Source of the DNA: Scenedesmus sp. ARA3
Taxonomy: Eukaryota; Chlorophyta; Chlorophyceae; Sphaeropleales; Scenedesmaceae
Reading direction: 5' to 3'
DNA: 64,000 bases
Assembly (NCBI GenBank): GCA_004335835.1
Contig: RWJK01000869.1
Location: forward strand, 22,495 to 86,494
This document shows, piece by piece, positions 42,067 to 54,272 of this stretch (its first letter is position 1; every line of letters starts with the position of its first letter). The notes under the pieces are model-generated. The model worked only from the letters and a program-made list of their open reading frames with translations. It was not told the origin of the DNA and did no database searches. The translations under genes were made by a program, and so were the position numbers.

Positions 42067-44901
42067 GGGTAGCGACTGCTGAAACTGATAGTCCTGATCC
42101 GTACTAGCCACGCCGCTTGTGGGAGGTCGGTACGCTTCTGTGATGGGCCATACTGTATTGTCACAGCTGTTAGGTTTTGGCGGTGGTGAGTAGAGCTGTG
42201 TGGCCCCAGCAGGTTGTTGGCTGAGCCCTGTGCAGGTACAGGAGCTGTGGCCTGGCTTGTTTGTTTCAAGGCTTGTGGACTGCCGCTTGCTGTATGTATT
42301 GGGGTGGCAATGGGCAACGTGAGTTTGCGCCAGCAGCCAGTGCAGCCTAGTGCAGGGTGTGCAGCACTAGGGGGCTGTTCGGCTGTGTGAGGCTGCAGCA
42401 GCAGCTGCTGGCGCTAGCTGTGCGTACCCTTCCTGGCTTGTTTTTCTTCAGTGGGCATGCCCCTGCCCTTTCTCTAGTCTTGGGTTTTTGGCCGTGAACC
42501 TTGCTGCTGGTGCTTGGAAACGCTCTTGAGGGAGGTGGCACGGTGGGGCCAGCTGCAATGCTGACCGGGTGCATGGAGCCGGGTTCACTGTTGCTTGGTC
42601 AGCTGCACTGTCAGCTGCATGATGAGCTGCACTGCTAGAGGGCATCAATCACAGCTGCTGCATTGCAGCGGCTGTTGAGAGGTGGTGTGTGGCACATGTT
42701 GCTGCTGGGTGGCTGATACAGCATCGCCACTCTGCCATGAGCTTATGAGCATAAACTATGTAGCTGCTTGTCAGTGTGCATGTGTGTCTGCACGTTCTCT
42801 TAGTCCTTGTAAAGTGTGCGGTGCAGTCGCCGCTGCTTGCGGCGCTGCACTGTCTACACGTTGCCTCTGTGTGTGCTTCTGTTCAGGTGGGGCGGAGGGC
42901 GTTCCGGCATCCTGTGGCACGCATTGGTGTGTGCATGCTGGCTGTACACTGGTGGCTGCGTCGGCTGGCTTGCGGCGTGTGTGTCCCCCACTGCGCGCAA
43001 CGAGTGTGTTGAGTACTCCTGCACACCACGGCTTTGCTGCACTCCAGCGCAGGTCCAATGACTCCGTGGTCTTGGCCGCTGGCAGTTTGTCATAGCATAG
43101 AAGATGAGACCGGCTTGTGCAGGGCTGGAAGGCCTAAACATGGCGCCATGGTCCACATGAACGCGTTACTCTGGCTTGATGCGAGGCATGGCTGCGTGCA
43201 GCAGCGCCTCGGGTTGAACTCTTTTGCTAGCTGTATGCCTGCACTGCGTGTGCTGCAGCGGCAGTAGTAGCAGTGCATGGCCACTGCGTGCATGGTATTC
43301 AGGGCGCGCTGCATGCACACCGGCGGGCCGACTGCGCCACTCATGCACGAAAGTTGTGCGGCTGTGCCGAGCTTGTCCTGCAGGTGCGTGGCCCGCAGCT
43401 GTGGATAACGCAATGTCAGCAGCTGGCGCGCAGGCTGTCGTGTGTTGATGTGTGTGGCGTAGCGGCTGTGTCCAGCACCACGCCATTGCTTATGTATACT
43501 AGGTGCTGCGCACGTGGTTGCCACCAGCTGGTGCTCTGTGGCGTGGCACTTTGCCATGCTGGTCACATGTGGTGCATGGCTGCAATTGCATCAAATGTCC
43601 TCACAACACAGCTTGTTTGATCGATCTTGTGCTGCTTTCTAGGTGGTTGGACTGAATGCTTGTTGCTGCTGATGCTGCAGCATCACGTGCTGCTGCGCCT
43701 CCTGACAACGTGCACATGCACTGCACGCTGCTGCACGTGCTGTGCCAGAGTTTGTGTGTACGCAGCTGCTGCTGTCATATTTTTGAGGGCAATGGGCTAT
43801 GTTGTGGCCTGCATGGCTGCTCGTGTGTCTTACATGGTGTGCGGGCAGTCGGGCTGTGCGTAGCACGTGTCGCCTGGCTCCTCAAGTCTGCTGCAGTTGC
43901 AGTACACTAGTGTGCCGCATGTTGGGTGCGCAGAGCAGCGTGTTCAGCAGGCGTTTCAACGATAGAGTTTACTTTTGCAGGTGGCAGACGCGTGCCTACG
44001 TCCTCGGGACGGCGGTTGACTTCAACTTTCAACCTAGTGGCAATTAATAGTTGCACTCGCCCTCATTAGGTGGCACCATGGTGTTGGCCAGCGCGTGTGC
44101 CACCCGTGTGCGTGTACAACATCCATGGCTGTGGTGCATGGCGCCTTGTTAGCACAGCCAGTAGATCAGCACGTGTAGGGTTGATTGCCACAGTCATCCT
44201 CCATGCTGCGTTTTGTGTGGTTCGCTGCTTGTCATGCTTAGCTACGCGCTTGAGGATGCGGCCGTATCCTTTGCAGTCAGCACTGGTATGCCACTGTACT
44301 TCACAGTGTAGGGCGTATAGCGCCATCAACCCAAATGCAGGGGCGGCATTGCTATGGCTGATTGACAACATGAACTGTATGCAGGGGCATCAGGCTCCCG
44401 CACCGCACATGCATACGTGGCAGCCGCTGTCGTACTGCTGTTTACGGTGACCTCAGACCAGCTGCAGGTGCAGCAGAAGCTGCTGCAGCTGCGATGTTCT
44501 GCGCCAATTTTTGTAGCTTTCAACTGTTGTCAACATAGTTATTTGTGATTGTATCGGTAGCTTGTAACTGGCGATGGCGAGATCATCACTGATTATATGG
44601 CATTTAGGTGTTACAAAGCAACTACTTGTAGTACAACTGTATACAAATTTGCCATGCATGCCAGAACCACTGCTCATTGTGGCGGGTCTTGCAAGCAGTG
44701 CCGCCCATGGCCCTGCAGATCGATCAGCCATCGCTAGCGCTGTCGCTGGCAGCAGTAAAAGATTGGCAGTCAAACACAGGTCAGCGTTGGCCCAGCGGCT
44801 TGCTTGCAGACAGACACGCATCAGGAAAAGTCTCGAGCCAATCCCACAGTACCAGGCGCTTTGGCTGTTGTGAAACTTCCACGCTTTGGCTCGCATGTGT
44901 G
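42067..44901. other. Convergent 3' spacer between BTB and glycosidase-like genes
   Basis: I see no exon with family motifs or coherent splice structure in 2.8 kb. TGTAA at 42808-42812 is a possible poly(A) signal for the BTB gene, but it would imply a long UTR. Confidence 0.5.
44611..44615 (-). terminator. Candidate poly(A) signal (TGTAA) of the glycosidase-like gene
   Basis: TGTAA, the usual chlorophycean poly(A) signal, occurs on the minus strand about 290 bp after the stop codon at 44902. Confidence 0.4.
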
Positions 44902-47900
44902 TCACAGCTCGTCACAGCCCCACTGGGGCCGCGAAAGCACCAGCGGCAGCGCCCAGTCGGGCACGTTATCGGGCAGCTGCGCCGGCGGGCACGGCCCGGC
45001 CTGCCTGCGCCTGCGGAAGTTGGGCGGCGTGTAGTAGGCTGGCCCCGGCAGGTTGAAGAAGGGCCGCGCAGGCACCAGCCCCGCCCTGTTAAAGTTGCGC
45101 ATCATGGCCAGCAGCTCAGGGTCGCAGAAGCTGGCCTTGGGGTCGCAGCCCACAGCGTCGGGGGACTGGCCTGCAGGGGGAGAGGGGGAGGCACCGGCAT
45201 GATGGCAGCAGCAGCACTGACTCAGTACATCTGAGATACATTGGCATGTATCAACCGTTAACGTTACATTACATTGTCCTCTTTTGATGGCGTTGATGCT
45301 ATGGCTTGATGGGTAACATGATGATGATGATGATTATTATGATAAGTTTGACCTGTCATATCATGTTCTCCTCAGTAAGCGGCTACGTGCGAAGATGGTG
45401 CTGCGGTGCGGCAACGTTGCCTCTATGGTTACCTCAACTGCTGTACGGCTGTTCTCACAGGACCGCTGTTGCATGTCATTGAGCCGATTTACACTGGGGA
45501 TGCTGCACCACTGAATCACTGATGCGCTGCGCAGCATCACTGTCACGTGGTGCTGTACATTTGCAAATGTATAAGCGCACATTGCGCCTGGTCCCACCTT
45601 TGGAGTCGGGGTGGTAGATGGCTGCCACGTCCCAGCTGCCCACAGGCCACAGGTATACCGCGTCAACAGCCAGCTCGTGGCTGCTGTCCCTCATGAAGGC
45701 CAGCTGCTGGCGCCACCACTCCATGCGGAAGGCCTTGGTCCACAGGTAGCGGAAGGGGTCCACCAGCTTGGGGGGACTGCTGTAGTCCTCGTAGGAGCCC
45801 TGCGGGGCAGGACAGCAGCAGCAGTGGCGGCAGCAGCCTTCAATGCAACTGCGCTGAGCCAATGTTGTAAAACCTGAGTCGAGCAGAGTCCAACCGGCCT
45901 GCAGAGTATGCGGCATGCATGCTGACAAATCATAGCCGCCTCTGCTACTTCTGTTTGACAACAGCTGCTGCTGCTGAATTGCAGCAGTGGCATGCTGGCT
46001 GATAGTCACAGCGTGTTAGAAACACGACTCAGCAGCACGGCCCCACCTGGCCGTTGAAGGCGTTCTTGCTGAGCTCTATGATGTCTGGCGTGGTGGTGCC
46101 GTCACAGCCAAAGTCGCGGCAGCCGCCCAGCCCGATCTCGTTGCTGATGAAGCCCTTACCCGCAGCGCGCAGGCTGGCCAGGCTCACGCCGCCAAACTGC
46201 TGCAGCTGGCTGGCAAAGTTGCGCAGCGACTGCGGCGCGTCCAGGGCCTTGGTGCTGGCGTTGTAGCGCTCCCACACTGCGGCACGGCGCACAGGGGCAG
46301 GCATAGTTCCAGAACATTGTCCTGCAGTGTAGGTTCTTGCAGATGCACAGCATGCTTTGCATCCTGTGTGGCAAGATATTGATGCTGCTGCACCCAGTGG
46401 CCCGGTGCTGGCGGGCTGCTCAGTGCTGAGGCCTAAGCAGCAGCTGTGGCAGGCGTAGCATGCACTCATCTGCTGTGCGCTGTGTGCTGTGCTCACCGTT
46501 GGGGTAGTTGGAGGTGCCCAGCATGTCCGCAACTTGCAGGAAGGCGCGGAAGGCTGCCCACTGCGCTGTGGTGACGCGCGTGGCAGGGCTGTAGGCGTCA
46601 CAGTAGTTGCTGCAGGCACGACACAGACAGCACGGCAGTAATGCCAGAAAGGCATGCAGTCGACGCCAAAGTGGGTCAGCATCGAAAAGTCAGCAGTGCA
46701 AGCCCATGCGGCAACATTCAACAAAGCAACCGCAGCCTGGCACCGCTTGCTGTATGTATGGCACGATGCTGACTGCAGAACCGCGCTACACATACACACT
46801 CGTGTGAAGATGCACTGCAGCAGATGCTGCTGTGTTGTACATTACAAGCTGTCTGATCACCATTTGCTGTCTAAATCTTGAAGCTGCTCTGCTGCAGCAC
46901 AACAGCAGCCCCCCCCCCTCCCACGCACCCGCAGAGCTTGGTGGGGTCAAACTGCGGGCCCACCGCGTAGCTGTCCACAATGGCTGCCAGCGCCGCCTGC
47001 ACTCGCTTCGTGACGCCCGCCCACTGCGCCCCAAACACTGTGAAGGTGCGGCCCAGCTCAGCGCCCAGGCCAAAGCTGATGGTGATGTTGCGGTTGGAGC
47101 CCACTGCTGCCTTGGCTGCGGCCAGTGTAGGGCGCAGCACCAGGCTCTCATAGGACCAGGGCAGCTTGGTGGTGCTGCCGATCAGGTTGACTGTGGGGTC
47201 AAACTCGGCGGCGTTCCTGCAAGCAGCAGGCAATTGATTGTTAATCACCAAGGGGAGCGACGTTTTACTGGCGAGCCATCCACAGCAATAAAGCTTACGT
47301 GACTGCCATCAGCGGCAGCAGGCATCGCCAGACTGCTGGACTTGTTGTGCTGTTATGCAGGGCCGCCTGCTGCTGTGTGGCCGTGGTGCCGTCTGCTGCT
47401 GCTGCTGCTGCTGCTGGCGTTCACCTCCAGGGGCAGCAGTCGGGCTGCTTGTAGTCAGCATCAATCATGGGGTTGAGGTAGATGTTGGCGAAGCCCAGCG
47501 ACACCGCAGCCGCCACGCACTGCGCAAAGTCGGCCGTGAAGGACGCCACATGGGCGGCTGTGGGCTCCACCTGCGCATATGAGGCGTCGCGCACCAGCCA
47601 CTGCACCACGCTGTGCCTGAAGTGCTTGTCTTCGTTGGTCTGCGCGTTGGCCGGCATGGCCCAGGTGTAGAAGAAGTAGGGCGCAAACTTGATGCTGCGG
47701 GGGTGCGAGGGCAGGCAGGGGCAGAGTTGCAGGGGCGCCAGGTGGGAAAAATGGCAGAGCGACGGTCAGCAGGTCACAAGTGGCAAGGCATGGGGAAGAT
47801 ACTGCTGCTGCTGCTGCTGCTACTGCTGGCATTTGCTGCCGTACATGGCGCACGGCTGTGCAGCATGCAGTCGGTCAGCGGCAGGGCACCGACACATTAT

Positions 47901-48288
47901 AGACTGCTGAGACTTTCTAAGCAGTGAGATATGCCTGGCGTCCTCCAGCTGGCAGCAAATCGGCAGCATGTGCTGCCAAGCCTCTTCCACAGCACTGCGG
48001 AGCTGAGGTCGCTGCATGCAGATCTTACGTTTTGTGGATTAGAGGCGCAGCCTCTCACCTGCTCCTGCTGTTGGGTGCGCCCAGCCTGCTGGCCACACGC
48101 TTGACCTGCTCGATGCACTTGGATGAGTTGCTGGCTGGGTCGAGCTTCCAGTCCGGCCAGCCAAACATGACCACAGTGGCAGCCACTGGGGGCCGCTGCG
48201 CTGCCGCCAGCTGCCTGGGTGCTGCTGCCGTTGCTGCAGCCGCAGCTGACAAGCACAGCAGTACCGTGTAGAGGCTACTTGGCTTCAT
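44902..48288 (-). CDS. Secreted glycoside-hydrolase-like protein (TIM-barrel type)
   Basis: Seven exons (48059-48288, 47425-47694, 46929-47216, 46497-46609, 46047-46276, 45598-45799, 44902-45170) join in phase to 533 residues. The N-terminus MKPSSLYTVLLCLSAAAAA is a signal peptide. The body alternates strands and helices as in a beta/alpha barrel: FAPYFFYTW, ANIYLNPMID, NITISFGLGAELGRTF (Glu about 220, acid/base candidate, followed by W and a helix) and KGFISNEIGLGG (Glu about 347, nucleophile candidate). The G-x-E and N/T-E-I-G pair is typical of clan GH-A enzymes such as beta-mannanases (GH113-like), which is an inference from motifs. A Pro/Arg-rich, Cys-containing tail ends the protein. 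It would act on polysaccharide in the wall or outside. Confidence 0.7.
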
Positions 48289-50073
48289 ATTCGGGAGTTT
48301 TGTGGTTGGTGAAGGGAGCCTGCACGGAAGGCAGTGGATGCACCTGCATCAGCAGTAGATCAGCACGCAAGTGTTGTACGACGGGCATGTCGTAGTGACT
48401 ACCGGGTTCTAAACGGTGCTCTTTGTGCTTGTCAATGCAATCAAGCAGGGCAGATAACGTAGTGGCCGATGCATTGCAGTCGCGCATGATTTGTTTGATC
48501 GGCGCACCAAGTGCACGGGCAGCTCGATCAACTGTTTACAACCCTAAAATGTGCAAAGCATGCACTTGTGTACCTGCTTCTCTTACGGATCGCCTGCCAG
48601 GTGGCGAGCAGGCTCGCTCCAAGGTGCCAACTGACCACTGGGTCTTGTCAGGGAAGTCTTGCCTCCGAGATGCACCGATAGCACGTTCAATCTCGCAGCT
48701 GTGACATTGTTTGATCCTGACAAAGGCCGCTGCCTTGCAATTCGAAGGTTCCGTCAAGGTTGTCTGTGACAGCAGCAATGACAGAACACAAAACACTCGT
48801 CCCGTAACAGTCGTGCTATTGTTGTCCACTCCATAGTGAAGGGTAAAGCGCGAGTTAATCGGAAGGACAGCAGGGGACCTGAGGTTGGCCAGCCTGCAGT
48901 GGTACTGTACTACTGGTACACCTGGCCAGGGGTGCCGCACTAGTGTACTTGGGGCCCAGCGGACTCAAGTTACACCTGCCTGCTGAGTTACGCCTCCAAC
49001 TTTTTGCCCGTACCCCACATTTCGGAACATTTTTTGAGTTCTAATCATGTACATGTTTGTCAGAACTACTAGTACTGCAAGCATTGATAAAGTTTAAGGG
49101 CTTGTCACTGACAAGTGGCACTGCGAGAACTGCGAGGCAGGCATATGCCTGCAAAAGTTGTCCGTACACTGAATGCAGTCACAATCCCCTAATACCTCTT
49201 TCAATAAGCTTATCGTAGGAGCACCGATGTAGCAGGCCATTCAGAGTATGATTTTCAGCTCATGGGGCAAGCATTCTTGGAAGAGCCACTGCCAACAACT
49301 TCTGGCAACTGTTCAAGGCCTGGACGCCTGCACACAATTCTATCCTGGTGGCAGTGATGCAGCTGCAGCCTGTGACATATACATGCAGATGGACATTATC
49401 ACGAAGCAATGCTCAAATCAGGCGATGCGCTGCACGGCACAGCTTTTGCAGTGCTGCCACAACCCTACCTCAGTGGGCACTTCGAACCGCGGTCAGTTGA
49501 AGTGACAGCTGGGTTCAGTGGGGTGCCAGCAGCGTCCACTTGAGTATCACAAGATCGAAATGGTTGCAAAACATCTCCACCATATCACTACGTGCACGCA
49601 TCGAGCTGCAGCTGTACAATAACCGAAGCTGCTCATCTGCGCCACGCTCGTTCTCCCTATTTCTGCCTGGATCTAAAATCTTGGCTGGAACACTTACAGT
49701 AACATACAACTATCTCACCGACATCTTGTCCCTGCCACGAGTCAAAGACAATTTGCGATTATCGCGAGTGCTTTGCCTTCAACAAGGAGTTTGTATGATT
49801 ATTTAGTATCATGACTACCCTACTGCTTGACAGCAGGCTCAGCAAGTGCAGGACCTAGGAGGAACAACCTGTTCAACAAGTCAGACAGGTGCAATCACTT
49901 CGCGTAGCTGCACACCTTCCTGACACCTGCATACCTGCAGTATAAACACATTATGGGTGCATACGCCACAAAACTATGATGCACAAGGTCCTCTGTCATC
50001 CGTAGGTTGCGGGGCCTTCTCCGTAGCACAGCTCAGCCATCGGCTTTGTTGCCTGTTGTCGCAGCCTATAGCA
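48289..50073. other. Divergent promoter spacer
   Basis: This separates the start of the glycosidase-like gene from that of the coiled-coil gene. No coding exon is seen; the only feature identified is a TATA box near its right end. Confidence 0.5.
49941..49946 (+). promoter_or_regulatory. TATA box of the coiled-coil gene
   Basis: TATAAA lies 128 bp before the ATG at 50074, allowing a leader of about 100 nt. Confidence 0.6.
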
Positions 50074-53000
50074 ATGGCTGACATGCTGGAGGTGGAGGGG
50101 CAGCTGGATGGTCCAGCAGAAGACCATGAACACGATGCACAGTCAATAGCTGGAACAGAGGCAACTGAAACGTTCAGCACAGCCGGGCCCGAGGGCTTCT
50201 ACAACAGCAAAAAATCCAGCACATGGAAGAAGCTCAAAAAGATGGTTGGAGCCAACACGCACAGCAAGGCTCATGGAGAGGTGAGTATTGCAGGTGCCAG
50301 CTGCAGCACTGCAGTTCTGCTGGTGCTGGTGCTGCTGAACAGTGACCAGGGGCCAGTGTCACACTTTGCAGGAGTAATCATCAGGCAGCAGTGTATTCCA
50401 ATGCATGGCATGTGCAGCTATGCTCAGCAGCTGCTGACATGCCCTGCACATGTTGCCTGTGCAGGCACCTGCAACAGCAGCTGCTGGTGAGGGCGTGCCA
50501 GCAGCACCTCAGCACCACCACACTCGCACTCTGTCCAGCTCGGTGGGCGCAGACTTTACCAGCGCAGCCAGCTTGTGCAGTCAGCAGCAGCATGCGCCAG
50601 CAGACGATGCAGAGTCTGAGGTGGCATCTGAGATGGGCCGCGGCAGCAGGATGTCGATGCGCTATGACCTGGGCAGCAGGGCGGGCGACGAGGACGGAGG
50701 CGGCAGCGGAAAAAGCACACTGAAAGGCATGTTCAAGAACAAGAACAAGAAGAGCAAGCAAATTGAGCTGGATGCTCTCAGGTACGGCTGGGCACCTAGT
50801 AGGCTTGCGCAGCAGTGCAGGGAGGCAACACTGGCTGCCTGAGATGGCATGTGCGCCAATGCAGCAGCAGCCGCTGCGCTGCTCATTGTTCTCGTGCCAT
50901 CTCGTAGCTCATTGCTGCGCCAGCCATTATATACCCGCTCCTGCAATCCTGCTCAACCAGGTCGCAGCAGCAGCAATGGCCTTCCAGCCCTGCCAGCCCT
51001 GCCTTCCAGCCCTGCCTGCCATGCTGGCTGTGAGAGGGCTATTGAATATTATCAGGCTTGCGGCTACAGCATGCTAGCATCTGCCTTGCGCTCACACAGC
51101 GTGTGTGGTATGCTGGCGCAGGTTTGAGATGGGCATGCTGCAGGAGCGCGCAGACCTGACTGAGCGGGACCTGGCAACCTACAGGCATGATGTGGGCACG
51201 CTGCGCGCTGAGCGCGACCACATGGTGAACCAGGTGGGTTGCAGGACGCAGATGGAGGCGTTGCACCTGTACACAACTGCATGGGTTTGCAGCCACTGGC
51301 TGTGCCACAGCAGCAGTTGGCTGCTTATGGCAGAGGTGTTGCTGTCTTGGTAGGGCAACATGTCTGGCCCACCAGTTGCAATAATGTCAGACACCACCCT
51401 GTAATCGGCACCCTTCCACTGCTGCAGGTGCACGAGCTGACTGTTGCGCTGACCACCACGCGCAGCGAGCGTGACAGTGCTGAGTCTGAGCGTGACCGGC
51501 TGAAGGAGCTGCATGGCCAGGTCAAGGCTGCACTGCAGGAGAGCTACAGCAGGGAGCAGGCGCTGATGAAGCAGGTGCGGCGGCCTTGCAGGCAGGCAGG
51601 CACTGCACTTGCGTGCGACATCTGCAGAGGGTTGATAGACGTTTTGTGTGCAGCAACAGTCACCAGCAGCTGTCATTGCAGCCTTGACCGTTCGTTGAAC
51701 CTGTGGGTGGGTGCGTGGCACTGTCAATCAGCTAGATAACCGTTGGAATTGGGCTGCTTGGTGGCATTAGCCCTGCGTGAAATCAAGCCATGTCCCTGCT
51801 TTGTGTGCTGCCTGGTCAATGCTGTCGCGCTTTGCGCCGCAGGTCAAGGAGCTAGAGGAGCTGTGTGGCGCGCAGCAGAACAGCCTGGAGGAGTCTGAGG
51901 AGCGCTACAGGGGGCTGCAGCAGGAGCACGACGAGCTGCACCACACAGCACTGGCAGCAAAGGCGCAGCTGGTCACAGCACAGGCACAGGTGGGTGCTGA
52001 GACTGCCAGCTATAAGTTAGGACCAGTGGCTTGATTCGACTGTAGGAGCTCACTCGGCTGCAGACGCGCAGCAGCTGGTGAGGCTGTCGTGTGTGCAGGC
52101 AGCAGCATGCACTGGCGGCATGAATCTGGCTACCTTACGTGCTGCAGCAGCGCTGCTGTCATCCCTGAGGCGCATTGCACGGCCACTCTGCCGTCCATCT
52201 CTGAATGCAGCACATGCGATAATGTGGTGTGATGTGCTATGCCGTGCTGCCCGTTTGCCCGGCTGCAGCTTGCCGAGGCGCGCAACCAGCGCGAGGAGAT
52301 GCTGGCAGACCTGGCATCGCTCACCAGCCAGGCCTCAGCGCTGCAGGCGGAGATAGACAGCAGGGACGAGAAGATGGGCGGGCTGGAGGCAGCAGCAGAG
52401 CAGGCGCACAGCGGGCTGGAGGCCGCGCTGGGCCGGCTGCGTGAGCTGGAGGGCGAGCAGCAGCAGCTGGAGGCGCGCGTGACGCTGCTGCAGGAGGAGA
52501 ACCTGGAGCTCAGTACTGAGGTGAGCAGGGGCATGAGTTGCAGGGGGTGCACTCATACTGCACACAACACAGTGCTGCTCCTGTACACGACGGAGTTTTG
52601 CTGGCTGCCTTGGGCGCTAATATCGGCAATTGCAACACACCATTGTGTCAGGCGACAGCTGTTCATCCTGCTGGTGAATGAATGAATGAGCTACGCGTGG
52701 TGTGTTAAAACTCGCCACCCGCGTAGTCAAGGGAGGGTGTGTGTGACGATGAGGATACCCCATGCGCCTTCACACCTCCTTCCATCCTCACTGATCCCTA
52801 GGGCGCAGCAAGGTACCCGTGGGGCCTCCTGCTGGTTGTCTGGCGGCTGGCCCTGCACAGCAGCAATTGCCCAAGTAGTGCCGCCACATGTGGCTCACCA
52901 CCTCTTGTTGAATGTGCGCTGCAGCTGTCTGGTGGCGCTGAGCTGCGCCGCCAACTGGAGGTGCAGCTGGGTGAGGCCACCGCCGCCAACAGCGCGCTGC

Positions 53001-54272
53001 AGGCGGAGCTGGATCGCGCCAACGTCAACGTGGACACGCTCACGGCGCGCATGGCTGAGCTGAGCAGCCAGCTGGCCAACAGCAGCGAGATGGGTGGCAG
53101 CCTGCGCGTGCAGAACAGCGAGCTCATGAGCGAGCTGGCACTCCTCAGGTGGGTGCAGGGGGTGGCAGAGGTTAGCAGGCAAACTGCTTATAGCTCGGCA
53201 TGCCGCCTTAAGCCATGCATTCTGCAGTCAGCTGGCAGTCCTTGTCAACGCCTGGACATATATGCGCATGTACCAAGAGGTGTGTTGTGTGCCTGAACTT
53301 GCAGGGAGCAGCAGCAGAGCAAGAGCAAGCAGGGCAGCCCGCTGTCAAAATGGCGCAAGGGCAGCAGCAGCACCACAGGCGGCACCAGCGCCACCGGCAG
53401 CAAGCCAGCTGCGGGCAGCAGTGGCAGCGGGACAGCAGCTGCTCCTGCGGTGCCAGCAGCAGCTGCCGGCAGCAGCACAGCAGGCGAGCCGTCTAGCTTC
53501 AGCCCCATGACGTCCCAGCTGCCTGCACGGGCATCAGGCGCAGCACCTGTGTCAGGGTCTGGTGCTGGTGCAGCCTCGCAGCACTGGCCTGAGGATGACA
53601 CACACGGCCAGGTGGGTGTGCATGGAAGCTCAGCCCAGCAGCGGGTGTCGTCGACATGCAGCTGCAAACAGCAGGAGTTAAGGGATGCGTGCATGTACAG
53701 TAGGTGTGATCATGCAGTCTCTGTATGACACTGGGTTTCTTGCGTGTATGTGTGTTAAAGGCTGACGTGTGCTGCCTTCCTCATGGTGCGTCTGCTTGGG
53801 GGTGCTGCCCCAGGCCTCTCCTGATGCTGTGGTGCTTGCGCAGGAGGACAGCAGCGTGGCGGCAGGAGCAGCAGCCCACCTGGATGCACCTGGCAGCCCA
53901 GAACCCATGGCTGGTGCCACTGCCGCCGTCACCACCAGTGCTGGCGGTGACGCTGCAGCCCTGAAAGTGGCAGTGGGCAGCGGTGCAGGCACTGCTGCTG
54001 CTGGCATGGACATGGCAAAAGGGCCGCTGACAGCAAGCAGGCCGACCAGCCGCAGGCAGACGGGGCCTGGCGGTGGCTTGCAGGGCCAGGCAGCAGGCAT
54101 GGCAGCAGCGGAGCGGCCGTCCAAGGTTGTGGCCAGGTCGCCCCGCAAGCTGTTCAACGCTGAGGAGGCGCCCGACATGCAGCAGGACATGCAGCAGCCG
54201 CAGCGCCAGCAGCACGACCTGTTCTCCCGCCTGTTCACGTGCCTGGCTCCCAAGACAGTGGAGATGCAGTAG
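50074..54272 (+). CDS. Coiled-coil protein of unknown function
   Basis: Nine exons (50074-50280, 50465-50781, 51122-51233, 51428-51574, 51843-51989, 52269-52520, 52925-53148, 53305-53611, 53814-54272) join in phase to 723 residues. Residues 1-174 are acidic then basic and disordered, with a Lys-rich patch (FKNKNKKSKQIE). About 175-469 is a long parallel-type coiled coil with heptads such as ERDRLKELHGQVKAALQE and LREQQ-like runs; most coil exons are phase-0 and a multiple of seven codons or close to it (49, 49, 84). The C-terminal 250 residues are Ser/Ala/Gly-rich and end LFSRLFTCLAPKTVEMQ. The likely role is a structural or tethering protein. The ATG at 50074 was chosen as the first in-frame Met after the presumed leader. 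Confidence 0.85.
52673..52800. mobile_element. Possible relative of the introner-like insert
   Basis: Located in intron 6 of the coiled-coil gene. It begins GTGAATGAATGAATGAG, has a hairpin CTACGCG...CGCGTAG, then GGGAGGGTGTGTGTG, later CACACCTCC, and ends near CTCACTGATCCCTAGGG. The order of elements parallels the insert at 23343-23519. Flanking CATCCTGCT and CATCCTCAC could be a degraded target duplication. Similarity is judged by eye. Confidence 0.35.
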
